Part shown: piece by piece, positions 39,115 through 47,076 of the stretch | Position numbering within the stretch: the first letter of the stretch is position 1 | How the letters are laid out: each line of letters opens with the position of its first letter | Assembly (NCBI RefSeq): GCF_016907335.1 | Contig: NZ_JAFBBT010000001.1 | Coordinates: forward strand, 2,108,001 to 2,172,000 | DNA length: 64,000 bases | Origin: Curtobacterium herbarum | GTDB taxonomy: Bacteria; Actinomycetota; Actinomycetes; Actinomycetales; Microbacteriaceae | Direction: 5' to 3' | The notes under the pieces: model-generated | Told to the model about the DNA's origin: nothing | The model's database searches: none | The model's input: only the letters and a program-made list of their open reading frames with translations | Program-made: the position numbers and the translations under genes

Positions 39115-40577
39115 TCGGGGACACCTCCGAGGCGGTCGCCGAGGAACCGCAGCCCGGCCGACTTCGAGGACTTGACCAGGACGACGTCACCCGGACGCAC
39201 GAGCTCCTGCAGGGCACGGACGGCGTCGTCGACGTCCTCGATGAACACGGACTCGCCGTCCCACGACCCTTCGAGGGTGGCGGCCTGGTGGATGGCCATG
39301 GCGCCGCGGCCGACGACCACGAGCTGGCCGATGTTCAGTCGGACGACGAGCCGCCCGATGGTGTCGTGCTCCTCCACCGAGAACTCACCGAGCTCGGCCA
39401 TCTCGCCGAGGACGGCGACGGTGCGCTCCCCCGGTCGGACGACCTGCGCGAGCGTCCGCAGTGCGGCGGCGGTCGAGTCGGGCGAGGCGTTGTACGCGTC
39501 GTTGATGACGGTGACACCGTCGGGACCCTGCAGCAGCTCCATGCGCCAGCGCTCGGCGCGCGTCATCGACGCGAGCGCCTCGGCGCCGTCGGCGAGCGGC
39601 ACACCCCAGAGGTGCGCCACCGTCAGGGCGGCGGCCGCGTTCATCGCGTGGTGCTCGCCGAGGATGGCGAGGCGGACGTCGACGGTCTCGAGGACGTCGG
39701 ACGGGCCTCCCGTCGCGTCGTCGGGTGCGGGCGCGGCGTCGCCGACGGGAGGCGCGGTGAGCGTGAAGCGGGTGCCCTCGCGGTCCGTGGTGACCCCGCT
39801 GATGCGGTAGTCCGCCCCGGCGGACGTGCCGAAGCCGACCACGCGTGCAGCGGTGCGCTCGCGCATCCGCGCGACACGGTCGTCGTCGACGTTGAGGAGG
39901 GCGACCGCGGTCGTCGGCAGGTCGGTGACCATCTCCGACTTCGCGCGTTCGGTCGCCTCGATCCCGCCGAACTCACCGGCGTGGGCGAGCCCGACCTTGA
40001 GGACGACGCCGACGTCCGGCTCGGCGATCCGGACGAGCTTGGCGATGTGTCCGATGCCGCTCGCGCCCATCTCGACGACGAGGAAGCGGGTGTTGGCCGT
40101 GATCCGGAGCATCGAGATCGGTGCACCGACGTGGTTGTTGAACGAGCCCTCGGGCGCGACGGTCTCGCCGACCCGGGACAGGATCGTGCGGAGCATGTTC
40201 TTCGTGCTGGTCTTGCCGTTCGAGCCGGTGATGCCGACCACGCGGAGCGATCCGCCGGCACGGACGCGCGCGACGACCTCGTGGGCGAGGGCGGCCAGCG
40301 CGGCGTACCCGTCGGCGACGACGATCTGGGCGGTGGCGGAGTCCTCGGGCAGGTCGACGGGGCGTTCGGTGATGACCAGTGCGGCACCGGCGGTCGCGGC
40401 GGACGGCACGAAGTGGTGGCCGTCGGTCTCTTCCCCGAGCAGGGCGAAGAAGACGCTGCCGTCCCCGACGAGGCGCGAGTCGGTCTCCACCGAGCCGTCG
40501 ACGGTCGTGTCGGCGGCACCGCGGACGAGCTCGCCGTCGACCGCGGCGGCGATCTCGGCGAGGGTGAGGGCGATCAT
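39111..40577 (-). CDS. murF: UDP-MurNAc-tripeptide--D-alanyl-D-alanine ligase
   Basis: Fourth Mur ligase (488 residues), adding the D-Ala-D-Ala dipeptide. [15 protein letters not shown] is the P-loop, [10 protein letters not shown] and [15 protein letters not shown] are family motifs. The ATG overlaps the murE stop (ATGA) and the stop overlaps the mraY start. Around residues 275-292 an Ala/Pro/Asp-rich insertion ([10 protein letters not shown]) is coded by an 11-base inverted repeat identical in type to the dispersed GGGAGG terminators. Confidence 0.96.
   Translation of the reverse strand: MIALTLAEIAAAVDGELVRGAADTTVDGSVETDSRLVGDGSVFFALLGEETDGHHFVPSAATAGAALVITERPVDLPEDSATAQIVVADGYAALAALAHEVVARVRAGGSLRVVGITGSNGKTSTKNMLRTILSRVGETVAPEGSFNNHVGAPISMLRITANTRFLVVEMGASGIGHIAKLVRIAEPDVGVVLKVGLAHAGEFGGIEATERAKSEMVTDLPTTAVALLNVDDDRVARMRERTAARVVGFGTSAGADYRISGVTTDREGTRFTLTAPPVGDAAPAPDDATGGPSDVLETVDVRLAILGEHHAMNAAAALTVAHLWGVPLADGAEALASMTRAERWRMELLQGPDGVTVINDAYNASPDSTAAALRTLAQVVRPGERTVAVLGEMAELGEFSVEEHDTIGRLVVRLNIGQLVVVGRGAMAIHQAATLEGSWDGESVFIEDVDDAVRALQELVRPGDVVLVKSSKSAGLRFLGDRLGGVPE
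39705..39753. repeat. Inverted repeat of the GGGAGG family inside murF
   Basis: GCCTCCCGTCG (39705-39715) pairs perfectly with CGACGGGAGGC (39743-39753) around a 27-base loop. The left arm sits in CGGGCCTCCCGTC, the core of the intergenic terminators. It is in frame and codes for a linker in MurF. Confidence 0.75.
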
Positions 40578-42217
40578 CGCACGTCCTCCGCCGGGCCGGA
40601 GTTGGGTTCCCAGCCGGCCTCGCGGAGCGCCGCGCGGGCCTCGTCGCGGGCCGAGTACGGCGTCCGGACGCCCTGGATGTCGCGGTAGTCCTGGTGACCG
40701 GGGCCGGCCCAGAGGATCGAGTCGCCCTCGCCGACCAGGGCGACGGCGGCACGGATGGCCGCCTCGGGCGGGCTCACCTCGTGGATCTCGTGCTCCGGCA
40801 GGGCGGCACGGGCGGCGTCGACCAGGGTCTTCCGGATCGACGCGGCGTCCTCGAACCGAGGGTGGTGGTCGGTGACGACGAGGATGTCGGAGCCCTCGGC
40901 CGCGACACGGGCCATGTCGGCACGCTTCGTCGTGTCGCGGTCACCATCGGCGCCGAAGAGCATGACGACCTTGCCCGGCGTGAACTGGCGCACCGCGGCG
41001 AGGGTGTTGAGGAAGGCGTCGGGGCTGTGCCCGAAGTCGACGTAGACGCTCGGCCCGGAGTTGCCGGAGACGCGCTCGGTGCGGCCGGGCAGGTAGCACT
41101 CGATGGCGCTGACGACGGTGCCGTCGCGCTCGTCGGCGTAGGTGCGGTGGTTCGTCTCGAGCGCGTGCGCGATCGCGCCGAGTTCGAAGCCGCCCTCGAC
41201 GAGCATCACGATGGCGAGTGCGGCGTTCGCTGCCATGTGCCAGCCGATCAGCGGGACGCGGGTGGTGAGCTCGCGGCCCTCCGGTCCGGTCAGGCGGAAC
41301 TCGGTGTAGGCGGCGTGGGACGCCACGATGTCGACGTGCCACTCGGCCTCGACGTCGGGGTGCACGGTGATGGTGGTCACCGGGATCCGGCAGTCCTGGA
41401 CGACGCGGTGGCCCCAGTCGGTGTCGAGCGAGACGACACCACGACGGCCGTGCTCCGGCTGGAACAGCGGGAGCTTCGCCTGGAAGTACTCCTCCATGTC
41501 GGCGTAGTCGTCGAGGTGGTCGTGGCTGAGGTTCGTGAACGCCACGACGTCGAAGACGATGCCGTCGACGCGGTGCCGGCTGAGGGCCTGGGCGCTGACC
41601 TCGACGGCGACGGCGCGGACCTCGCTCTCGCGCATCCGGGCGAGGAGCGCGTGCATCTCGCTGGCCTCGGGCGTGGTGAGCCGGCTGGTGACGCTGAGCT
41701 GGCCGATGTGGCGCTCGGCGGTCGAGCTCAGGCCGGTGACCAGGCCGAGCTGCTTGAGGATGCCCTCGAGGATGTACGAGGTGCTGGTCTTGCCGTTCGT
41801 CCCGGTGACGGCGAAGAGCTGCGGCAGCTCGGCCTCGTCCGGGTTCGTGCGGTACACCCACGCGGAGACGTCCCCGAGCGCTGCCCGCGGGTCGTCGACG
41901 ACCAGCACGGGCAGACCGGAGGCCTCGGCGACGGCCACACCGTCGGCGTCGGTCAGGACGGCGACGGCACCGCGCTCGGCGGCGTCGGCGGCGAACTCGG
42001 CACCGTGGCGGTTCGCACCGTGGACGCCGACGAACAGGTCACCGGGCTGCACCTCGGCGGCGCTCAGGGTGACGCCGGTCGTCTCGACGCCGTCGAGCGA
42101 CCCGACGACCCGGAGCCCGAAGGCGTTCGCGAGTTCGGCGACCGGCCGCGGGGTCGGGTGTTCGGGCCGGAGGACCGGGGGGATCCGTGCTGACAAGTGC
42201 TCCTTCTTCCTCACCAC
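40574..42217 (-). CDS. murE: UDP-MurNAc-dipeptide ligase MurE (position-3 amino acid)
   Basis: Third Mur ligase (547 residues), adding the position-3 amino acid of the peptide stem. TGTNGKTSTSYI is the P-loop, TTPEASEMH binds the substrate, and NLSHDHLDDY is a family motif. The amino-acid specificity motif, DNPR in diaminopimelate enzymes, reads DHHPR at 450-454, so a residue other than DAP is likely. The start is uncertain: GTG-GTG at 42217/42214 has no ribosome site, and TTG at 42196 has AAGGAG only 3 bases away. It begins inside the space just after the ftsI stop. Confidence 0.92.
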   Translation of the reverse strand: MVRKKEHLSARIPPVLRPEHPTPRPVAELANAFGLRVVGSLDGVETTGVTLSAAEVQPGDLFVGVHGANRHGAEFAADAAERGAVAVLTDADGVAVAEASGLPVLVVDDPRAALGDVSAWVYRTNPDEAELPQLFAVTGTNGKTSTSYILEGILKQLGLVTGLSSTAERHIGQLSVTSRLTTPEASEMHALLARMRESEVRAVAVEVSAQALSRHRVDGIVFDVVAFTNLSHDHLDDYADMEEYFQAKLPLFQPEHGRRGVVSLDTDWGHRVVQDCRIPVTTITVHPDVEAEWHVDIVASHAAYTEFRLTGPEGRELTTRVPLIGWHMAANAALAIVMLVEGGFELGAIAHALETNHRTYADERDGTVVSAIECYLPGRTERVSGNSGPSVYVDFGHSPDAFLNTLAAVRQFTPGKVVMLFGADGDRDTTKRADMARVAAEGSDILVVTDHHPRFEDAASIRKTLVDAARAALPEHEIHEVSPPEAAIRAAVALVGEGDSILWAGPGHQDYRDIQGVRTPYSARDEARAALREAGWEPNSGPAEDVR

Positions 42218-42231
42218 GTGGACGGGTCGGC

Positions 42232-44037
42232 CTACCAGGTCGACGGGTAGGTCCGTGCCTGCGTCGTGGAGGGGGCGACTCGGTACTTCTCGAGCACCTG
42301 GGACATGAGTGTGCGGAACGCCGGAGCCGCTCCGCTCGACCACTTGGTGGTCTGCGGCTTCGTGAACGTCACCGTGACAACATACTGGGGGTCTTCGGCG
42401 GGTGCCATTCCGGCCACCGAGATGATACGGTCCGCGCCGTAGCCCTTGGCGCCGTCGGCGACCTCGGCCGTCCCGGTCTTCGCGGCGATGTTGTAGCCCG
42501 AGATCGGCTTCATGCCGACCAGGGTGCCGCCGGTGACCACGCTCTGCAGCATGTCGACCGTCTGGGTCGCCGCGGCGGCCGACACGACACGCTTGCTCTG
42601 CACGTCGGGCGCGTCGATCGTCTTGCCGTCCTCGGTCTGGCAGCCCTTCACCATGTGCAGCGGGATCCGGACGCCCTGGTTCGCGAGCGTCTGGTAGATG
42701 CTCGACACCTGCATGGCCGTGGTCGAGATGCCCTGGCCGAACATCGAGTTGATGTCGGTCTGCTTGTCCCACTGCGGGCTCGCGCCGTAGTTCATCGTCG
42801 GCTGGCCCGGGTAGTCGATGCCGGACTCGGGCTCGAACAGGCCGAACTCGCGCATCACGTCGTAGCGCTGCTGGGTCGTGAGCTTCGAGCCGAGCTCCGT
42901 GATGCCGACGTTCGAGGAGTCCCGGAGGATGCCCGTGAGCGTCAGGTTCTCGGTGGGGTGGAACTCGGAGTCGTGGATCGTGCCGCCCCAGGGGAAGGTC
43001 CGCGAGTACGGCACGACCGCCTGGGTGGTCGGGCTCGCCAGCCCCTTGTCGATGAGCGCGGCGGCGATCGCGGCCTTGATCGTCGAACCGGGCTCGTAGG
43101 CGGCGGTCAGGGCACGGGAACCGTAGGCACCGGGGTCCTTCGTGGCGTCGACGTCGTTCGGGTCGACCGTCGGGTAGTCCGCGACGGCCAGGACCTCGCC
43201 GGTCTTGGCGTTCACCACGGTGGCGGTCGCGGACTCGGCCTTGAGCTGCTGGGCGGCGTCCGCGATGTCCTGCGACGCCATGTACTGCAGGTCGCTGTCG
43301 ATCGTGGTGACGAGCGTCCCGCCGTCCTTCGCACGCTTCTGCGTCACGGTGCTGCCCGGCAGCTGGACGCCGTCCTCACCGCGCTCGTACGTCTCGGAAC
43401 CGTTCGTCCCGGCGAGGCACTTCTGGTACGCCAGCTCGAGGCCGGCCTGGGCACCGTCGGTCCCCATGAAGCCGGTGACGTTGCCGGTGGCGGCGCCGGT
43501 CGGGTACGACCGTGCGGCCTGCTGCTCCGGGTACAGCCACGGGACCTGCAGGGCACGGACGGCCTCGTAGTGCGCGACGTCGATGCCCTTGACCAGGTAC
43601 GCGAAGTCGGACTTCGGGTCGGCCGTGATGTTCTTCTGCATGGCGGCGACGTCACCGCCGGAGGCCTTCGCGATCGCGCTGAGCGCCTGGTCGACCGAGA
43701 CGTCCTTGACGCGGGTCCCGCCGAGCTTGCCCTCGAACCCCTTCACCAGGCGGGGCGAGGTCGTGATGTTGTAGCGGACCACGCTCTCGGCCAGGGCCGT
43801 CCCGTCGCGGTCGACGATCGTGCCGCGGGTGCCGTAGAGCGTCACCGGGATGCTGCGCTTCGACTCGGCGGCCTTCGACAGCTCGTCGGCCTGGACGACC
43901 TGGATGTCGACCAGGCGGACCACGAACACCGCGACGAGCGCGATCACGGCGATCATCACGACGCTGTAGCGCAGTCGTCGGTTGCGGAGCGTCTTCGTCA
44001 CGAGCGGCCTTCCGGGTGGTGCTGAGCCCTCGGTCAC
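42232..44037 (-). CDS. ftsI: Peptidoglycan D,D-transpeptidase FtsI (class B PBP)
   Basis: Septal transpeptidase (601 residues), partner of FtsW. One helix at about 23-45, a PBP dimerisation region starting near GTRGTIVDRDG, then the transpeptidase domain with the nucleophile in EPGSTIK, the second motif SSN in RDSSNVGI and the third KTGTA. The domain ends in TYPSTW without PASTA repeats. The GTG at 44037 overlaps the ftsL stop. The intact catalytic triad of motifs indicates an active penicillin-binding enzyme. Confidence 0.96.
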   Translation of the reverse strand: MTEGSAPPGRPLVTKTLRNRRLRYSVVMIAVIALVAVFVVRLVDIQVVQADELSKAAESKRSIPVTLYGTRGTIVDRDGTALAESVVRYNITTSPRLVKGFEGKLGGTRVKDVSVDQALSAIAKASGGDVAAMQKNITADPKSDFAYLVKGIDVAHYEAVRALQVPWLYPEQQAARSYPTGAATGNVTGFMGTDGAQAGLELAYQKCLAGTNGSETYERGEDGVQLPGSTVTQKRAKDGGTLVTTIDSDLQYMASQDIADAAQQLKAESATATVVNAKTGEVLAVADYPTVDPNDVDATKDPGAYGSRALTAAYEPGSTIKAAIAAALIDKGLASPTTQAVVPYSRTFPWGGTIHDSEFHPTENLTLTGILRDSSNVGITELGSKLTTQQRYDVMREFGLFEPESGIDYPGQPTMNYGASPQWDKQTDINSMFGQGISTTAMQVSSIYQTLANQGVRIPLHMVKGCQTEDGKTIDAPDVQSKRVVSAAAATQTVDMLQSVVTGGTLVGMKPISGYNIAAKTGTAEVADGAKGYGADRIISVAGMAPAEDPQYVVTVTFTKPQTTKWSSGAAPAFRTLMSQVLEKYRVAPSTTQARTYPSTW

Positions 44038-44759
44038 CGCGTCGTGGGTGCCTGGAGCTGGTTCGGGTCGGACTCTACGGAGGACTTCGTCGAACCCTGG
44101 TCCGACGCGCTGGCCGACCCGGCCTTCTCAGTGTCGGCCGCGGCGGCGGGCGCTGCGGCGGCGGGCGCGGCCGCCGCAGGAGCGGCGGCCGCGGGCGCAG
44201 CGGCCCCGGCGGCCGGAGCAGCCGAGCTGTTCTCCTTGCTGGTCGCGGTGTCGCCGGGCTTGGCCGCGAGCGGCACGTCGCCGAGCAGGGAGTTCGGGAC
44301 CTGGTTCGCGGTGTTGCCGGTCGCTTCGCCGGGCGTGGCCGGGGTGGGCGTGCCGTAGACGGTGCCGGTCTTCGGGTCGAGGTACACCGGCGTCGAGTTC
44401 GCGATCATGCCGAGGGCCTGTGCGTTGCGTGCCAGGTTCTGCGGCGACTCGAGCACCTTGAGCCCCTCGGACAGGGACGCCTGGGTCCGGGTGAGCCCGG
44501 TCTGCTCGGTCTTCAGCGAGCTCAGCGTGTAGGCGCCCTGGCTCAGCGCCATGCTGATGCCGAGCTGGGCGAGCAGCAGCAGCCCGAGTGCGGCGATCGC
44601 GACGATGGCGTAGGCCACCCGCGGTCGGGCTCGGCGCTGGGCCTTGGTCGTGGTGACCTCGACGAGCTCCGGGCGCTGCCGCTCGGGTCGGACGGAGTCG
44701 GGACGCGGCGCGCGCGACGGGGCGACGACAGGGTCGACGAGTGCGAGGTTCGTGCTCAT
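44034..44759 (-). CDS. ftsL: FtsL-like septum formation protein with Ala/Pro-rich C-terminus
   Basis: A 241-residue protein in the ftsL position between rsmH and ftsI. The basic cytoplasmic part (1-47) is followed by one helix (about 48-70) and a short coiled coil with SPQNLARNAQALGMIANSTPVYLDP (105-129), as in actinobacterial FtsL. Beyond 135 the chain is low-complexity, with Ala/Pro repeats at 180-208 ([20 protein letters not shown]) that FtsL normally lacks. Sequence similarity in this family is low, so the name rests on topology and location. The start is 1 base after the rsmH stop. Confidence 0.85.
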   Translation of the reverse strand: MSTNLALVDPVVAPSRAPRPDSVRPERQRPELVEVTTTKAQRRARPRVAYAIVAIAALGLLLLAQLGISMALSQGAYTLSSLKTEQTGLTRTQASLSEGLKVLESPQNLARNAQALGMIANSTPVYLDPKTGTVYGTPTPATPGEATGNTANQVPNSLLGDVPLAAKPGDTATSKENSSAAPAAGAAAPAAAAPAAAAPAAAAPAAAADTEKAGSASASDQGSTKSSVESDPNQLQAPTTR

Positions 44760-44760
44760 G

Positions 44761-45714
44761 TCACTTCCGGATCCGCTCGGCCGCGCGCAGGCGCACGGGG
44801 GTAGCTCGGGGGTTGACGGCGCGTTCGGCGTCGTCGGCCTGCTCGGCGCCCTTGACGACGAGCGCGAAGGTCGGCGCGTGCTCGGGGAGCTCCACCGGCA
44901 GGTCCGCCGGGGCGCTCGAGGTGGTGCGTTCGACGAGGGCCCGCTTGACGATGCGGTCCTCGAGCGACTGGTACGACTCGACGACCAGGCGGCCGCCGAC
45001 CCGGATCCGGTCGAGGGCGGCCGGGATCGCCCGCTCGAGGACGCTGAGTTCGGTGTTGACCTCGATGCGGAGCGCCTGGAAGACCCGCTTCGCCGGGTGC
45101 CCCTGCCGCTGGATCGCGACCGGGGTGGCGTCGTGGAGGACCTGGACCAGGTCGCCGGACATCGTGAACGGGCGCTCGGTCCGACGCTCGACGATCGCCT
45201 TCGCGTACCGGCCGGCGAGCTTCTCCTCGCCGTAGCGCTGGAAGATCCGGCGCAGTTCGCGCTCGTCGTAGTCGGCCAGGACCTCGGCCGCGGTGATGCC
45301 CTGCGTCCGGTCCATCCGCATGTCGAGCGGGGCGTCCTGGCTGTAGGCGAACCCGCGCTCGGCCCGGTCGAGCTGCAGCGACGAGACCCCGAGGTCGAAG
45401 AGCACGCCGTCGACCGCGTCGATGCCCAGGCCGTCGAGGGCCTCCGGCAGCTCGTCGTAGACGGTGTGCACGAGGTGCACGCGGTCGCCGAAGCGGGCGA
45501 GCCGCTCCCCCGCGATGCCGAGGGCGTCGGTGTCGCGGTCGAGTCCGACGAGTGTCAGCTCCGGAAAGCGCTCGAGCAGGCCGGCGGAGTGGCCGCCCAT
45601 GCCGAGCGTGGCGTCGACGACGGTCTTGCCCGGGCCCTCGAGCGTCGGCGTGAAGAGGTCGACGATCCGCTCGAGCATCACGGGGGTGTGCGGGAACTTC
45701 TCCGGTGCTGCCAT
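44761..45714 (-). CDS. rsmH: 16S rRNA (cytosine1402-N4)-methyltransferase
   Basis: SAM-dependent methyltransferase (317 residues) modifying C1402 of 16S rRNA. HTPVMLERIVDLF begins the fold, VVDATLGMGGHS (32-43) is the SAM loop, and FDLGVSSLQLDRAERGFAY is the family signature. The ATG at 45714 is preceded by AGGGG; the 19-codon extension upstream is not conserved. Second gene of the dcw operon after mraZ, separated from it by 104 bases that contain a hairpin. Confidence 0.96.
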   Translation of the reverse strand: MAAPEKFPHTPVMLERIVDLFTPTLEGPGKTVVDATLGMGGHSAGLLERFPELTLVGLDRDTDALGIAGERLARFGDRVHLVHTVYDELPEALDGLGIDAVDGVLFDLGVSSLQLDRAERGFAYSQDAPLDMRMDRTQGITAAEVLADYDERELRRIFQRYGEEKLAGRYAKAIVERRTERPFTMSGDLVQVLHDATPVAIQRQGHPAKRVFQALRIEVNTELSVLERAIPAALDRIRVGGRLVVESYQSLEDRIVKRALVERTTSSAPADLPVELPEHAPTFALVVKGAEQADDAERAVNPRATPVRLRAAERIRK

Positions 45715-45763
45715 GTGCGCCCCTGGACTCCTGGGCCGTGGGTCCGGATCCCCATCCATGCGA

Positions 45764-45789
45764 CCTGACACCGGGGAAGGTGTGTCAGG
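45764..45789 (-). other. Hairpin between mraZ and rsmH
   Basis: CCTGACAC (45764-45771) pairs with GTGTCAGG (45782-45789) around a 10-base loop. Placed in the only sizeable gap of the upstream dcw genes, it may be an RNA processing site or attenuator, letting mraZ level differ from rsmH. Confidence 0.4.
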
Positions 45790-45818
45790 GCGGACGGCTG
45801 GGAGTCTCGATCCACGGA

Positions 45819-46250
45819 TCAGAAGATCCCCGGGATCACCTCCTCGTCGTTCTCGGCGAAGGCCTCTTCGGTCTCCGCGTAGTAGGTCTCCCAGGCACTG
45901 GTCGACCAGATCTCGGCGCGGTCACCGCTGCCGATGACCGTCAGGTCCCGCTCGAGACCCGCGTACTCGCGGAGGTTCTGCGGGATGGTGACGCGGTTCT
46001 GCTTGTCGGGTTGTTCGGCGCTGGCTCCGGAGAGGAACAGGCGCATGTAGTCACGGGTGCGCTTCGACGTCATCGGCGCCTGGCGGATCCGCTCGTGGAG
46101 TTCCTCGAAGGTCCTGGCGCTGAAGACGACCACGCACCGCTCTTGGCCGCGGGTCATGACGAGACCGCCGGAGAGTTCGTCCCGGAACTTGGCGGGCAGG
46201 ATCACGCGACCCTTCTCGTCGAGCTTCGGGGCATGGGTACCGAGCAGCAC
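45819..46250 (-). CDS. mraZ: Transcriptional regulator MraZ
   Basis: AbrB-like regulator of the dcw cluster (143 residues). It has two SpoVT-AbrB half-domains with the conserved DxxxR motifs DEKGR (near 11) and DKQNR (near 82); the second has Asn where Gly is usual. The start is GTG at 46250 ([14 protein letters not shown]), with GGGAGG 7 bases upstream; that ribosome site coincides with a copy of the dispersed GACGGGAGG motif. Three TGG(A/G)G boxes at 10-base spacing lie 38-62 bases upstream, so MraZ very likely controls itself and the genes downstream. Confidence 0.96.
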   Translation of the reverse strand: MLLGTHAPKLDEKGRVILPAKFRDELSGGLVMTRGQERCVVVFSARTFEELHERIRQAPMTSKRTRDYMRLFLSGASAEQPDKQNRVTIPQNLREYAGLERDLTVIGSGDRAEIWSTSAWETYYAETEEAFAENDEEVIPGIF

Positions 46251-46287
46251 TCGGGGCCTCCCGTCAGCTCCACTGGTCTTCGTCTCG

Positions 46288-46312
46288 CCCCACGCTACTC
46301 CACTTCCCTCCA
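46288..46312 (-). promoter_or_regulatory. MraZ operator: three TGG(A/G)G boxes at 10-base spacing
   Basis: On the minus strand TGGGG (46288-46292), TGGAG (46298-46302) and TGGAG (46308-46312) repeat exactly every 10 bases, the known pattern of MraZ boxes. A fourth TGGGG lies at 46329-46333. TAGCGT between the first two could be the -10 of the mraZ promoter, so bound MraZ would block it. Confidence 0.85.
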
Positions 46313-46449
46313 CTTCGCTGCTCTGTTGCCCCACTCTCAGCCTCCGACACCCCTTCTGGGGGCACCCGCGCGCCGCCGTGGGCCGCCCGATCCGCGCAAC
46401 CACGGGCCTCCCGTCCGGGTGGAGCGCAGTGGAGGGTTCCGGGCGCGCA

Positions 46450-46513
46450 GAACACCGGTGTTCGTCGGTCACGCCGCGTCGTGGAGCGGCGCGACCGACG
46501 AACACCGGTGTTC
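46450..46513. repeat. 64-base hairpin of nested palindromes
   Basis: Arms of 28 bases (46450-46477 / 46486-46513, one mismatch) enclose an 8-base loop. Each arm starts or ends with the perfect 14-base palindrome GAACACCGGTGTTC. It lies between the DUF3040 terminator and the mraZ promoter. The gap 46251-46593 holds no gene. Confidence 0.8.
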
Positions 46514-46541
46514 AGCCCTCCCCGGCGGCCCGCCGGGCACG

Positions 46542-46576
46542 AAAAAACGGGGCCGGCCTGGGAAGGCCGACCCCGT
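46542..46576 (-). terminator. Intrinsic terminator with U-tract after the DUF3040 gene
   Basis: A 13-base stem with one mismatch (46547-46559 / 46564-46576) is followed on the minus strand by a six-base U-run (complement of 46542-46547). It is the only terminator in the window with a classic U-tract. Confidence 0.85.
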
Positions 46577-46593
46577 GGAGGGATGTGGAGGAG

Positions 46594-46992
46594 CTAGTCC
46601 TGCTGGTTGCGCTTGTCCCAGCGCTCGTTCATCCGGTCGATGAAGGAACCGCCGCCGGAACCGCGAGCCGGGCGGGCACCGCCGCGGGCGGGTCGGGCGG
46701 ACGCACCGCGCGCCGGACGGGCGGTGGCGGTCCGACCGCCGGGGCGGAGGGCGAAGAGCACCCCGGCCAGCATCACGACGAAGCCGAGCACACCGATGAG
46801 GGGCTGCTTGATGACGAGCCCGAGGACGATCACACCGACGCCGACGAGTCCGATCAGGACACCGATCGTGATGGCGGTGTACGTCGGACGGCCCTGGCGG
46901 CGAGTGACGCGCGCCACGAAGTCGGAGTCGTTCTGGTAGAGGCTCCGCTCCATCTCTTCGAGGAGGCGCTGCTCTTGCTCCGAGAGTGGCAT
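46594..46992 (-). CDS. DUF3040 membrane protein
   Basis: A 132-residue actinobacterial protein. MPLSEQEQRLLEEMERSLYQ is the DUF3040 N-terminal signature, two helices follow (about 40-60 and 64-84), then a basic Arg/Pro/Gly tail (ARPARGASARPARGGARPARG) and FIDRMNERW. Function unknown. A homologue lies near mraZ in mycobacteria too. GAGGGAAC precedes the ATG. It is divergent from the polyprenyl synthase gene across 84 bases. Confidence 0.88.
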   Translation of the reverse strand: MPLSEQEQRLLEEMERSLYQNDSDFVARVTRRQGRPTYTAITIGVLIGLVGVGVIVLGLVIKQPLIGVLGFVVMLAGVLFALRPGGRTATARPARGASARPARGGARPARGSGGGSFIDRMNERWDKRNQQD

Positions 46993-47063
46993 CTTGGTTC
47001 CCTCTGGTTCCTGGGATCGACGCGGTGGAAGGGGTGGATCGATCTTACGACCGGACCACCCAC

Positions 47064-47069
47064 TAAGGT
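47064..47069 (+). promoter_or_regulatory. -10-like element placing idsA start at +1
   Basis: TAAGGT followed by 7 bases and the GTG at 47077. The intervening AAGGACC could also serve as a weak ribosome site, so a leaderless mRNA is possible but not certain. Confidence 0.4.
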
Positions 47070-47076
47070 AAGGACC

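Noticed and set aside
46251..46505. Open-frame extension upstream of mraZ
   Set aside because: It runs through the MraZ boxes and the nested palindrome, and MraZ proteins start at the GTG 46250 equivalent.
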